A stretch of 64,000 bases of DNA from CAVPDE01 sp963707125 (GCA_963707125.1 CAVPOU010000015.1:62001-126000); one strand, 5' to 3'; shown: positions 17,639 to 26,277, numbered from the stretch's first letter. The notes: generated by a model from the letters alone, not told the origin. Made by a program: numbers and translations.

Positions 17639-17678
17639 CGAAAGCGATTGACATGGAAGCTAAAAAGGAGGTTACCCG

Positions 17679-18725
17679 ATGAAAGCGATCACGGTAGAAC
17701 CTAAAAAGCCCGGGACAGTCCGGTACGAAGATTTTCCGGAGCCCGAAATAGGCGAGGGCTCGGTCCTCGTGGAAGCCATTGCCGCCGCTGTCTGTGGAAC
17801 GGACGTCGAGATCGCCGAAGGGAAATACGGCTGGGCGCCTCCGGGCAAGACGCGTCTGGTGCTGGGACACGAATCCCTTGGCCGGGTCATTGACCCAGGT
17901 CCAAGGAGCTTACTCAAAAAGGGAGACCTGGTGGCCGGGATTGTCCGGCGTCCGGACCCGGTTCCCTGCCCCAATTGTGCGGTGGGTGAATCCGACATGT
18001 GCCGCAACGGCCGGTACACCGAACGGGGGATCAAAGAAATCCACGGATTTATGTCGGAGCGCTGGCGCATCGAACCCGAGTACGCAATCAAGGTGGAACC
18101 TGCCCTGGGAATCCTCAGCGTGCTTCTCGAGCCGACGACGGTGATCATAAAGGCCCTGGAGCAGGTCCTCGCGGTCGGGCAACGCGCCTTCTGGGAACCG
18201 AAGACCGTGCTCGTGACCGGAGCCGGCCCGATCGGCCTTTTGGCGGCCGGTGTGGCGAGTCTGGGAGGATACGAGGTCCATGTCCTCGATCGTGTCGAAA
18301 CCGGACTGAAGCCCGACCTCGTGGCCGCCCTCGGCGCGACGTATCACTCCGGGAGCGTATTGGATATCGGCTTCGAGCCGGACGTCATCGTCGAGTGTAC
18401 GGGTGTTGGATCGGTGATTGCGGACTCCGTCCAGAAGATCGGAGCCGGCGGGGTCGTCTGCTTGACGGGCGTGGGAGCGGGCGGGCTCGTCAGCCGGGCC
18501 GTGGGCGACATGGCAGCGGCGGCGGTCCTGAAGAACAATGTGATTGTCGGCAGCGTGAATGCGAACAAGCGTCACTGGTACAAAGCGAATCAAAGGTTGA
18601 CAGCCCTTGACCCGAAGTGGCTGAGCCGCCTGATCACCCGCTATGAAAAGCCGGAAAATTTCAAGCAGGCTCTTGAGAGAAAACCCGACGACATCAAAGT
18701 CGTCATCCAGTTCGGCGAGGTGTGA
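17679..18725 (+). CDS. Zinc-type alcohol dehydrogenase family, glucose 1-dehydrogenase-like
   Basis: A 348-aa medium-chain dehydrogenase/reductase. The catalytic zinc site shows Cys in VCGTDVEIAEG and the H-E pair in LGHESLGRV. A structural Cys-rich loop (PCPNCAVGESDMC) and the nucleotide fold VTGAGPIGLLAAGVA follow. The segment RNGRYTERGIKEIHGFMSE and the C-terminal half match the glucose dehydrogenase subgroup (glucose to gluconolactone with NAD(P)+) better than generic alcohol dehydrogenases. AAGGAGG stands before the start. It may oxidise glucose released by the upstream glucosidase. Substrate is inferred from family only. Confidence 0.85.
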   Translation: MKAITVEPKKPGTVRYEDFPEPEIGEGSVLVEAIAAAVCGTDVEIAEGKYGWAPPGKTRLVLGHESLGRVIDPGPRSLLKKGDLVAGIVRRPDPVPCPNCAVGESDMCRNGRYTERGIKEIHGFMSERWRIEPEYAIKVEPALGILSVLLEPTTVIIKALEQVLAVGQRAFWEPKTVLVTGAGPIGLLAAGVASLGGYEVHVLDRVETGLKPDLVAALGATYHSGSVLDIGFEPDVIVECTGVGSVIADSVQKIGAGGVVCLTGVGAGGLVSRAVGDMAAAAVLKNNVIVGSVNANKRHWYKANQRLTALDPKWLSRLITRYEKPENFKQALERKPDDIKVVIQFGEV

Positions 18726-18749
18726 TTTCGGCGCGTTGGAAAGGAGGCT

Positions 18750-19400
18750 ATGATGGCTTCACCCTGGATCGACGTTTCGGTAACGCTAAGAACCGGCATG
18801 GTCAGCTGGCCGGGCGATCCGCCAGCCCGTATCAGCCATGCCTTGGACATGGAGCGGGGTGACCCGTGCACGGTGTCGCTCCTTGAGATGGGCGCGCATA
18901 CAGGCACCCACATGGATGCGCCCGCGCACTTTGTCCGCGGCGGCATCGGGATCGACGACATGCCGCCGGACGCGGCCATCGGTTCGGCGAGGGTAATCCC
19001 CATCCGTGACCGCAAGTCCATCAAGCCCGGTGAACTGGTACGGCATGCTATCCGGCGCGGCGAGCGGGTCCTGTTCAAGACCCACAACTCAGCTCACTGC
19101 TGGGATACCGACAGGTTTGTCGAGGACTTCGTGTACCTTTCGGCAACAGCGGCCCAGTATCTCGCTGAGCGGCAGGTGCGGCTGATTGGCGTAGACTATC
19201 TTTCCGTCGGCGGTTTCCATGCAGATGGAGTGGAAACTCACCAGGCCCTGCTCAAGGCCGGCATCTGGATCATTGAGGGGCTTAATCTGAAGCGGGTCCG
19301 ACCGGGTCGAGTACAGCTGGTCTGCCTGCCTCTTAAGATCGCCGGAGGCGATGGTGCACCGGCCCGGGCGCTGGTGCGTCCGATAGACCGTTATCTATGA
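18750..19400 (+). CDS. Cyclase family protein (kynurenine formamidase-like hydrolase)
   Basis: A 216-aa metal-dependent hydrolase. The family motif HTGTHMDAPAHF (residues 49-60, HxGTHxDxPxH) gives the metal ligands, and LIGVDYLSVGG is the second conserved block. Members hydrolyse N-formylkynurenine or related amides and lactones, or have unknown substrates. A lactonase acting on the glucose dehydrogenase product would fit the context, but that is speculation. ATG codons at 18750 and 18753 both follow AAAGGAGGC; I use the first. Confidence 0.85.
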   Translation: MMASPWIDVSVTLRTGMVSWPGDPPARISHALDMERGDPCTVSLLEMGAHTGTHMDAPAHFVRGGIGIDDMPPDAAIGSARVIPIRDRKSIKPGELVRHAIRRGERVLFKTHNSAHCWDTDRFVEDFVYLSATAAQYLAERQVRLIGVDYLSVGGFHADGVETHQALLKAGIWIIEGLNLKRVRPGRVQLVCLPLKIAGGDGAPARALVRPIDRYL

Positions 19401-19425
19401 AATCAATACCTGGGTTTGGTTTCAG

Positions 19426-19719
19426 GTAACAGTTTAGCTCTTTGAAATAAACACAGAAAAAGGCCATGGAGGTCTCTCTAAAAACAGGAAACGAAGAGTG
19501 TTCGGGAAAGACTCCGCAGATAAGGGGCAGCGAAGGCGGCGCGGCGAGGGTTTCACCGGCGCCTGCCAGATGGGTATTACGTGGCAAGTTCCCCGCCAGC
19601 CCTCCGCCCGCCTCACCCATGACCTAGAGCTTGCCATTGATGTGTGGCGTCTTCGTTGTTCTGTTTTTAGAGAGACCTCCATGGCCTAAGCCATCCATAT
19701 CAAAGAGCTAAACTGTTAC
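19426..19719. mobile_element. MITE-like non-autonomous element with 8-bp target duplication
   Basis: The 294-base element has matching ends. A perfect 19-bp terminal repeat (GTAACAGTTTAGCTCTTTG, 19426-19444 against 19701-19719) is followed on each side, after a non-matching spacer, by a second perfect 27-bp inverted repeat (19461-19487 against 19661-19687). GGTTTCAG stands directly outside both ends (19418-19425 and 19720-19727). It encodes nothing convincing. These are the marks of a miniature element mobilised by a transposase elsewhere. The rest of the 520-base gap (19401-19919) holds no gene that I can support. Confidence 0.8.
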
Positions 19720-19919
19720 GGTTTCAGGAATTGAGCCAGGAATACAAAAGGCCGGTAACTTTAGCCAATGTACCCCGAGAGAAGAGGAGATGGCAAAACC
19801 GGATCAAACCTATGGGACCAAAGTCCAATATACACCGGTTCGTATGAAGGGTATCAATAGAGGACATGAGATGGCACGAGGGCCGGAATGTTAACCTCAA
19901 GTAAATGAGAGGTGAGCGT

Positions 19920-20968
19920 ATGAACCAAACTGTTAAAGCTCCTTTAATCGACACCATCCTGAGGATCGTTGTCCTTTTCGGGCTCATTGCCTGGTGCATC
20001 GGGATCATCCTCCCCTTCATCGAGCCCGTGATCTGGGGTGCCATCATTGCCGTCGCCCTGCACCCCTTCTTTGCGAGGGTAAAACGCTGGATGGGGAACA
20101 GGAATACGCTGGCAGGGGTCCTGTTGACCCTGCTGATCCTTGTCATCCTCCTGCTGCCAAGCGCCTGGGTTATCAAATCGCTGGTTGAAGGGATACAAAG
20201 CCTGGTTGTGCAGTTCAAGAACCAGACCCTTGTGATCCCTCCCCCTGACCCGTCTGTTGCAGGATGGCCCCTGATCGGGAAACCTGTTTCGGAATATGGT
20301 TGCTGGCCTCCCAGAGCCTGGAATCGGTTATCACGACCTACAGGGAACCCCTGTCGAAACTGGGAATGACTTTTCTCGGGCCGCTGGGCGGTTTCGGGAA
20401 GAGCCTCATCATGTTTTTCGTCTCGGTGATCATCGCCGGCGTATTCCTCATCAAAGCCGATGCTTCAGCCGATTTTGTGCGGAAACTGATCCGTCGCCTG
20501 GTCGGTGAACGCAGCGATGAGATCCTCCCTGTCACAGGAGCAACGATCAAGAATGTGGCCAAAGGCATCCTCGGGGTTGCATTCTTTCAGTTTGTTGCAG
20601 CCGGTACGGTGTTCCTGTTGGCTCATGTACCTCTTGCAGGACTTTGGGCCTTTGCTGTCCTGGTTTTTGCCATTGTTCAATTGCCTTCGGCCATTGTCAT
20701 CATACCCGTCATCATTTACCTTTTCTCGGCAAAAGAGCTGATGCCGGCTATCCTGTGGGCGATCCCGCTGCTGCTCATCGCCCTCTCCGATAATGTGCTG
20801 AAACCGCTGCTCATGGGCAAAGGCTCCAGCGTGCCGATGCTGGTCATCTTCCTCGGCGCCATCGGTGGATTCATTTTCTCCGGCTTGATCGGGCTGTTCA
20901 CCGGGGCCATCGTTCTTTCAGCAGGTTACACTCTGATGGTGCACTGGATCGGCGAAGGGCAGAAGTAA
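19920..20968 (+). pseudogene. AI-2E/PerM family transporter with one frameshift
   Basis: The first frame (19920-20369) has three membrane segments and breaks after WPLIGKPVSE. The second phase resumes with IWLLASQSLESVI and runs to 20968, with LGPLGGFGKSLIMFFVSVII and the conserved family block SDNVLKPLLMGKGSSVPMLV. Adding one A in GGAATATGG (about 20293-20297) joins them into a protein of about 349 aa with eight membrane segments. Family members export autoinducer-2 or act as Na+/H+ antiporters. The start at 19920 follows GAGGTGAGC. Dead gene or assembly error cannot be separated here. Confidence 0.8.
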
Positions 20969-21061
20969 CAGAAACCCCTATTTCGGGCATTGGGTCGGTA
21001 TCAGGAAATTCTAAATGGAAGAACTTCATAGGATATGAGGCCCTGGCCCAGGAGGTGAAAG

Positions 21062-22561
21062 ATGAGAGAAGAGCTCAAAGTTTCGTGGAGGATGAGGACT
21101 CCGAAGATTCGCGGGGTCGACGCATGGAACCTGGTTAGAGGAATGGTGCTGGGGCTTGCGTGCGCGCTCATGGCCACAGGGTGTGCTACGGCTGTTGCGT
21201 ACCGCGCCCCCGTGGCCGGCCCCCAGACGACCTGTGTTATGCCTGCGCCGGATCGCGACTCTGTCGTGGGTGTAGCCTTATCGGGCGGGGGCAGCCGTGC
21301 GGCCCTCTTCGGGGCGTCGGGACTGGAGGCGCTCGCCCAGGTTCGCGCCCCCGGCGGAGGCTCTGTGCTGGATCAGGTCACACACCTCTCCAGCGTCTCC
21401 GGCGGCAGCGTGGCGGCCAGCTACTTTGCCATGAAAAAGCCCTCGAAGGGGACGGGCGTCCTGGGGCCTGACGGGGCGTTGACGGACGACTACAAGACCT
21501 TCTTTGCGGACTACAAGAACAACGTGAGTCAGGATTTCGAAAGCGCGCTTCTCTGGCGCCAGATCGGGAGTTTTCGCTGGATCCTCAACCCGGCCTTGGC
21601 GGCCCAGTCACTGACCGAACTGTTTACAGAACGCCTGCTGGGTCCTGTCACCTTTGCAGACCTGAGTGTTCGGGAGGCGCGGGGGGACAGCCCGAGGCTG
21701 ATCATCAACACCACGCTTTACAACAACGGCCGGCGGTTGGCGATGACCACCCTGCCCCCTGACACCTTTCGCTACGATTTTTTCGGAGAGCTGAATCAAT
21801 CGCTGGCCAAGCGGGGGAAGTCCGCCGAGTACCCGCCACTCCTTGTGCGCCGCTGGGAATCGATTCTCCCGCTGACCCCGCTTGACCTCAAGATGGACCC
21901 GTGCCCCGTAAAACTTGCAGGCGCCGTCACCGCTTCGGCCTCGTTTCCCCCGCTCGTGGGGCCGATTACCTTTGGCGTGGGGGAAGGGGAGCAGTACTGG
22001 CACACCGGCGACGGCGGGCTCTATGAAAACTCCGGAACCGAGTCACTTCTTATTGCATTTCTGAAGCAGCTGCAGGCTAAGAAGTCTCGCCGAGCCCTGA
22101 TTATCGCCTTTGAGAGTTCTTACCCCTTCTCCGTGGGTTACCGGAAACTGACCAAACGCCCGGAGCCGTGGACCCTGGGCAGTTACGACTTTTCTCGGAT
22201 CCCCGGCATCATGGAGGAACGCGCTACGGCTTACATGGGCTTGTTCTACCGCAGCATGCAGATCGAGGGAGTGTTCCCCGACAACCAGACCGTACGCGTG
22301 ATCATCCTGCGCCACACCGACGCAAAGTGGAAGGAGGATCTCAGCGATCTGCCCCAGGTTTGCCGCGAGGAGTCGCCCCCGCTGGATTCGCCGACAGCCG
22401 TGGTGGAGCGCATCGCCGAGATCCCGACCCGTTTCAAGCTGGCCTCCGAGTGCGACCGGCAACTTCTTATGACGGCTGCGGCCAAGGTGGTCGCACAGAA
22501 CAAACAGGAAATAGAGGATTATCTGGCCGGCCGCCGGACGCAGGAAGGCACCACACGCTGA
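21062..22561 (+). CDS. Patatin-like phospholipase, probable lipoprotein
   Basis: A 499-aa protein whose hydrophobic segment ends in the lipobox LMATGC (about residue 41), so it should be anchored to a membrane by lipid. The patatin domain shows the oxyanion loop GVALSGGGSRAALFG, the nucleophile serine in LSSVSGGSVAAS and the dyad aspartate in HTGDGGLYENSG. It should hydrolyse phospholipids or lysophospholipids at the envelope. AGGAGGTG precedes the start. Together with the Mla-like operon it adds to the lipid-handling content of this region, but the genes are not in one operon. Confidence 0.88.
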   Translation: MREELKVSWRMRTPKIRGVDAWNLVRGMVLGLACALMATGCATAVAYRAPVAGPQTTCVMPAPDRDSVVGVALSGGGSRAALFGASGLEALAQVRAPGGGSVLDQVTHLSSVSGGSVAASYFAMKKPSKGTGVLGPDGALTDDYKTFFADYKNNVSQDFESALLWRQIGSFRWILNPALAAQSLTELFTERLLGPVTFADLSVREARGDSPRLIINTTLYNNGRRLAMTTLPPDTFRYDFFGELNQSLAKRGKSAEYPPLLVRRWESILPLTPLDLKMDPCPVKLAGAVTASASFPPLVGPITFGVGEGEQYWHTGDGGLYENSGTESLLIAFLKQLQAKKSRRALIIAFESSYPFSVGYRKLTKRPEPWTLGSYDFSRIPGIMEERATAYMGLFYRSMQIEGVFPDNQTVRVIILRHTDAKWKEDLSDLPQVCREESPPLDSPTAVVERIAEIPTRFKLASECDRQLLMTAAAKVVAQNKQEIEDYLAGRRTQEGTTR

Positions 22562-22585
22562 GGGCGTGCAACTTCGAGGATAAAA

Positions 22586-22714
22586 TTGCTGTATTTGCCG
22601 GAAGCAGAGGGACCGGCCGATCTAGGCTCAATTGTCTCCCCGATGCTTCCCGTGAATGCGGATTCCTGGCAACAACGCGAGAAAGAAACCCTCATGAAGA
22701 TGCTGGAGGTGTAG
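22586..22714 (+). CDS. Possible small protein or gene fragment
   Basis: A 42-codon frame from a TTG with GAGGA five bases upstream. It encodes LYLPEAEGPADLGSIV and SWQQREKETLMKMLEV and stops just before the ribosome site of the DUF3300 gene. Codon choice looks coding, and the tail is helical and charged. It may be a small gene or the end of a truncated one. I recognise no family. Confidence 0.3.
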   Translation: MLYLPEAEGPADLGSIVSPMLPVNADSWQQREKETLMKMLEV

Positions 22715-22730
22715 AAAGGAGAGGAGAGAT

Positions 22731-24068
22731 ATGAAGAAGAAGAAAAGGCCGTTGATAACAGCATTGACCGTGTTTCTGGCGCTCCTGCTGGGGGCCCCGC
22801 TGGGAGTCCTCGCGCAGAGCGGAGGCGAGCAGAAGACTTTTAAGCAGGAAGAGTTGGATCAGATGATAGCGCCCATCGCCCTCTACCCTGACTCCCTGCT
22901 CACCCAGATACTGATGGCTTCCACCTATCCGCTTGAGGTTGTGCAGGCTGATCGCTGGGCAAAGAAGAACAAGGATGTGAAGGGTGACGCGTTGACAAAG
23001 GCTCTTGAAGCTCAGCCCTGGGACCCGAGCGTCAAGTCCATGGTGAACTTTCCCCAGGTGTTGGCCATGATGAGCGAGAAACTCGACTGGACACAGAAAT
23101 TGGGCGACGCATTCCTCGCACAGCAGAAGGACGTGATGGACACGACCCAGAAGCTTCGAAAGAAAGCGCATGCAGAGGGGAATCTGAAGACGACCAAGGA
23201 GCAGGTTGTCAAGGTCGAAAAAGAGGTCATCATCATCGAACCGGCCAACCCACAGGTCGTCTATGTCCCGACCTACAGCACGACCGTGGTGTACGGCACC
23301 TGGCCTTACCCGGCCTACCCGCCTTACCCCTACTATCCTCCCGGATACGCGCCTGGTGCGGGACTGTTCGGATTTGGAGCCGGAGTCGCCGTAGGCGCCG
23401 CGTGGGGTTACGCATGGGGTCACGCAAACTGGAACGGAGGGGATGTCGACGTCAACGTGAACCAGAACACCAACATCAATAACAACATCGACCGAAGCAA
23501 GGAACAGAACAAGGTAACGCGCGGCGAGGGCGGGAAGGGATCGTGGCAGCATAACCCTGAACATCGTAAGGGTGTATCGTACAAGGATCAGGGAACCGCT
23601 GACAAGTTCGGCAAGGGAGGACCCAAGGATGCGCAGTCACGGGAGTCCTCCCGCGGCCGGGGCGAGTCAGGTAAGCAGGAACCTGGCCGTGGCGATACAG
23701 GCAGGCAGGATTCTGGCCGTGGTGATACAGGCAGGCAGGATTCGGGCCGGGGCGATACAGGCAGGCAGGATTCAGCCCGGGGCGAGCAGGCAAAACCTGG
23801 CAGTGGTGGTAAATCAAGCCCCTCGACGAAGGAAAGTGGGGGAAAGCAGAGTGCCTTCGGAGGCACGGAGAAAGGGAGTAGTGCGAAGATGGAGAGTGAC
23901 CGTGGGCAGTCAAGCCGCCAAAGCGCGTCCTCCGCACAATCCTCGCAGAGAGGTGGTGGCGGCAGCAGTGGTTCCAGTGGTGGCCGCAGTGGCGGTTCCA
24001 GCGGTGGTGGCGGTGGCGGTGGCCGCAGTGGCGGCGGTGGCGGTGGTGGCGGCGGCAGAGGAAGATAA
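22731..24068 (+). CDS. DUF3300 domain-containing exported protein
   Basis: A 445-aa protein with a signal peptide (KKKKRPLITALTVFLALLL, cleaved near VLAQ). The DUF3300 domain (residues 35-175) shows ELDQMIAPIALYPDSLLTQI and WDPSVKSMVNFPQVLAMM. A Tyr/Pro-rich patch (residues 185-205), a glycine-rich hydrophobic stretch, an Asn-rich VNVNQNTNINNN and a long disordered tail follow. The tail has three or four 10-residue repeats of the type RGDTGRQDSG and a final Ser/Gly-rich run. It is probably an envelope or surface protein; the domain has no known reaction. It is paired with the DUF2950 gene 12 bases downstream. Confidence 0.88.
   Translation: MKKKKRPLITALTVFLALLLGAPLGVLAQSGGEQKTFKQEELDQMIAPIALYPDSLLTQILMASTYPLEVVQADRWAKKNKDVKGDALTKALEAQPWDPSVKSMVNFPQVLAMMSEKLDWTQKLGDAFLAQQKDVMDTTQKLRKKAHAEGNLKTTKEQVVKVEKEVIIIEPANPQVVYVPTYSTTVVYGTWPYPAYPPYPYYPPGYAPGAGLFGFGAGVAVGAAWGYAWGHANWNGGDVDVNVNQNTNINNNIDRSKEQNKVTRGEGGKGSWQHNPEHRKGVSYKDQGTADKFGKGGPKDAQSRESSRGRGESGKQEPGRGDTGRQDSGRGDTGRQDSGRGDTGRQDSARGEQAKPGSGGKSSPSTKESGGKQSAFGGTEKGSSAKMESDRGQSSRQSASSAQSSQRGGGGSSGSSGGRSGGSSGGGGGGGRSGGGGGGGGGRGR
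23655..23790 (+). repeat. 30-bp tandem repeat within the DUF3300 gene
   Basis: Three close copies plus flanking degenerate copies of a 30-base unit of the type GGCCGTGGCGATACAGGCAG then GCAGGATTCT. Each copy encodes ten residues, GRGDTGRQDS. The frame is kept throughout, and copy differences are mostly silent or conservative. This suggests expansion under selection for the peptide. Confidence 0.8.
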
Positions 24069-24080
24069 GGAGGTGAGAAC

Positions 24081-25040
24081 ATGCATACCTACACACGGAA
24101 AAACGAAAAGTGGCTATTGAGGTTTTTTTGCTCCGTCGCTGTTGCGACATTGATCATAGTGTTGTCTGTCCCGTTGCAGGGTTACGCAGCACAAGCCAGG
24201 GAAAAGGTCTTTGCCTCTCCCGAGGAGGCAGTGAAGGCTTTGGTCGATGCAGTGAAAGCCGAGAACTTGGGGGAATTGAGCGCCATCTTCGGCCCCGCAG
24301 GGAGAGAAGAGATCTCCTCTGGAGATGCGGTAGAGGACAGGGCAGGGAGGCAGAGGTTCCTCAAGGCTTATGAGACGAAAAATGCCCTGATACGAGAGGG
24401 TGACGCGAAGGTTGTGCTTCAGATAGGTGCAGAGGAATGGCCCTTCCCCATCCCTATTGTGAAAAGGGGTGAAAAATGGTCCTTTGATACAGGGAAAGGC
24501 AAGGAAGAACTGATCAACCGGCGCATTGGAAGGAATGAGCTGAACACCATCCAGATCTGTCTGGCTTATGTTGATGCACAAAGAGAATACGTGGTTAAGG
24601 ACCGGGACGGAGATGGTCTTCTCGAATATGCCCGGAAATTAAGAAGTGACCCTGGGAAGAAGAATGGTCTTTATTGGGAGGCGAAAGCGGGCGAGGGGCA
24701 GAGTCCCTTGGGTCCTCTCTTTGCCGCAGCCCAGGAAAAAGGTTACAGCAAGGCGGCGGGTGGCAAGCCCGTTCCCTATCACGGGTATTATTACAGAATC
24801 CTGACTGCTCAGGGCAAAAGTGCGCCGGACGGGGCTTATGACTACCTTGTCAGAGGAAACATGATCGGCGGATTCGCTCTGGTGGCCTATCCTGCCAAAT
24901 ATGGGGCTTCAGGCGTCATGACCTTTATCGTGAATCACGACGGCGTGGTTTATCAGAAAGATCTGGGCAAAAATACCGAGAAGGCGGCTCTGGCGATGAA
25001 GCTCTTCAATCCGGACGGCACGTGGAAGAAAGTGGAATAG
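24081..25040 (+). CDS. DUF2950 domain-containing exported protein
   Basis: A 319-aa protein with a signal peptide cleaved near GYAAQA. The DUF2950 family pattern is clear: FASPEEAVKALVDAVKAENL, then IFGPAGREEISSGDAVEDR, an Asp-rich turn (VVKDRDGDGLLEYA) and the C-terminal PYHGYYYRILTAQGKSAPDG. DUF2950 and DUF3300 genes often sit together, as here, with 12 bases between them and an AAGGAGGTG site. They probably act in the same periplasmic process, which is not known. A terminator-like hairpin lies about 190 bases downstream. Confidence 0.88.
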   Translation: MHTYTRKNEKWLLRFFCSVAVATLIIVLSVPLQGYAAQAREKVFASPEEAVKALVDAVKAENLGELSAIFGPAGREEISSGDAVEDRAGRQRFLKAYETKNALIREGDAKVVLQIGAEEWPFPIPIVKRGEKWSFDTGKGKEELINRRIGRNELNTIQICLAYVDAQREYVVKDRDGDGLLEYARKLRSDPGKKNGLYWEAKAGEGQSPLGPLFAAAQEKGYSKAAGGKPVPYHGYYYRILTAQGKSAPDGAYDYLVRGNMIGGFALVAYPAKYGASGVMTFIVNHDGVVYQKDLGKNTEKAALAMKLFNPDGTWKKVE

Positions 25041-25231
25041 GAACAACCTCGACCCTTGTGACCCTGACCCGGAACCAGTGAGGAAGTGGCTGGGGATTGA
25101 CCAAGAAGGGAGAAGCTCAATCGGTGGTGATTCATATCAGCCCTTGCGAGGGCTGGATTGTCTCAGAAACGCGCCGAACGGGATGAGCTTCGAGCTCGAT
25201 CTCAAAATATGAAGTACAGTTGTAGTGATCT

Positions 25232-25262
25232 AAAGGAAGGAGGGTGGTTGAAACCTTCCTTT
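25232..25262 (+). terminator. Possible rho-independent terminator after DUF2950
   Basis: AAAGGAAGG pairs with CCTTCCTTT around a 13-base loop, and the downstream arm ends in a short T run. It is the first stable hairpin after the DUF3300/DUF2950 pair. The T tract is short, so efficiency is uncertain. Confidence 0.4.
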
Positions 25263-25434
25263 TGGCTGATTAATATCTGTCACGACGCATCCTTCGCGAT
25301 ATCTTTGGACTGCTAATCACTTGTCCAGGAACGCCAGGAACACGTGTTCCCACTTATGACTAACGATACGGAGCCCTTGGTCGAACCCCATTGCTCGCTC
25401 GGCTAATAGTAACCACGGCTTAATTGACCTCTTT

Positions 25435-25611
25435 TCACCTCTTGGCGGCAGAGATCAGCTTCTCCAGGAGCCCCGATCTTTCTGCCCCGGCCGCGGCGTG
25501 CTTATCTTCCGTCCTCTTCTTGATGGTTTACCCCAGGATAGTGAGCGCAATGCCCCACAACTCCCAGGACGCGTCGAGGAGTTCTTTGGCTGCACGGACA
25601 TTGGGGCATAA
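25435..25611 (-). pseudogene. Coding-like remnant on the minus strand
   Basis: Read on the minus strand, one phase gives LCPNVRAAKELLDASWELWG, then IALTILG, a TAA, then TIKKRTEDKHAAAGAERSG and LLEKLISAAKR before a TGA. Codon use and amino-acid pattern (amphipathic helix, Ala/Lys-rich tail) look like a real protein end broken by one nonsense codon at 25528-25530. No start codon with a ribosome site is found. Family not recognised. Confidence 0.3.
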
Positions 25612-25890
25612 GGGACAATCCTATATTAATCGTCTCGAAATAGTATTGAAAGTCCGCTCCCCGTCACCCTTGCCCTCTCCCCCCTGTTGGGTGGAGAGGG
25701 GACGATCTTCATGGACGGCGGCGACCAATATACGGGTCATGATCGTTTACGAAGCCATCAAAATTGTTTGCCTTTCAACCCCTTTCCGCAAATTTCTGTT
25801 GACAAATTTTCAAAAGAGTTTATTTAAAAGCAACCATTTTTCCATTAGCGGGCATTTGGATTTTTCATTTATGAAGGAGGGCCAAGAGGA

Positions 25891-26274
25891 ATGGCGACAC
25901 GACCGGCTTTAAAGGAGACTGCCACCCCTTGGGGACTGCTTACCAGCCTTGATCTCTATGACTGCAATCCGGACACGATTCGAAGTGCGGACAAGATAAA
26001 GCAGTATGTGGTTGAACTATGCACGCTCATTGACATGAAGCGCTTCGGGGATTGCCAGGTGGTGCATTTCGGTGAAGAAGAAAGAGTAGCAGGGTTTTCC
26101 ATGATTCAGTTGATCGAGACGTCCCTGATCTCAGGTCACTTTGCCAATTTGACCAACTCGGCCTACATCGACATCTTCAGCTGCAAGGCCTATGATCCGG
26201 ACAAGATTGCCGCATTCACCCGGGAGTTCTTCGAGGCCAGTTTTGTGGAAGTGCACATGACCAAGAGAATGTAA
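25891..26274 (+). CDS. S-adenosylmethionine decarboxylase-like protein
   Basis: A 127-aa protein with the size and fold signature of prokaryotic SpeD/SpeH: CQVVHFGEEERVAGFSMIQL, then LIETSLISGHFANLTNSAYI and DIFSCKAYDP. In SpeD the self-cleavage site is Glu-Ser followed by HISIH. Here the aligned segment is E-T-S-L-I-S-G-H, so the residue before the candidate Ser is Thr and the first His is Leu. It may still self-process to a pyruvoyl enzyme, as related deltaproteobacterial sequences are annotated, or it may be a paralogue with another role. No spermidine synthase is nearby. GGAGGGCC precedes the start. The end lies three bases from the convergent pilB gene. Confidence 0.65.
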   Translation: MATRPALKETATPWGLLTSLDLYDCNPDTIRSADKIKQYVVELCTLIDMKRFGDCQVVHFGEEERVAGFSMIQLIETSLISGHFANLTNSAYIDIFSCKAYDPDKIAAFTREFFEASFVEVHMTKRM

Positions 26275-26277
26275 CGG

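Larger units (their letters stand above)
25041..25890. other. Long gap with hairpins and a decayed minus-strand frame
   Basis: No intact gene is supported in these 850 bases. They hold a terminator-like hairpin (25232-25262), a coding-like minus-strand stretch with one stop (25435-25611) and a second hairpin where CCCTCTCC at 25673-25680 pairs with GGAGAGGG at 25693-25700. The last is like small repeats scattered in related genomes. The AT-rich 100 bases before 25891 probably contain the promoter of the next gene, but no clear -35/-10 pair stands out. Confidence 0.5.

Noticed and set aside
23588..24082. Pro-rich minus-strand frame opposite the DUF3300 tail
   Set aside because: Complement of Gly/Ser-rich coding repeats; no start signal.
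25424..25912. Plus-strand frame of 162 codons in the long gap
   Set aside because: No ribosome site, odd composition, crosses a hairpin repeat and overlaps the next gene's start.
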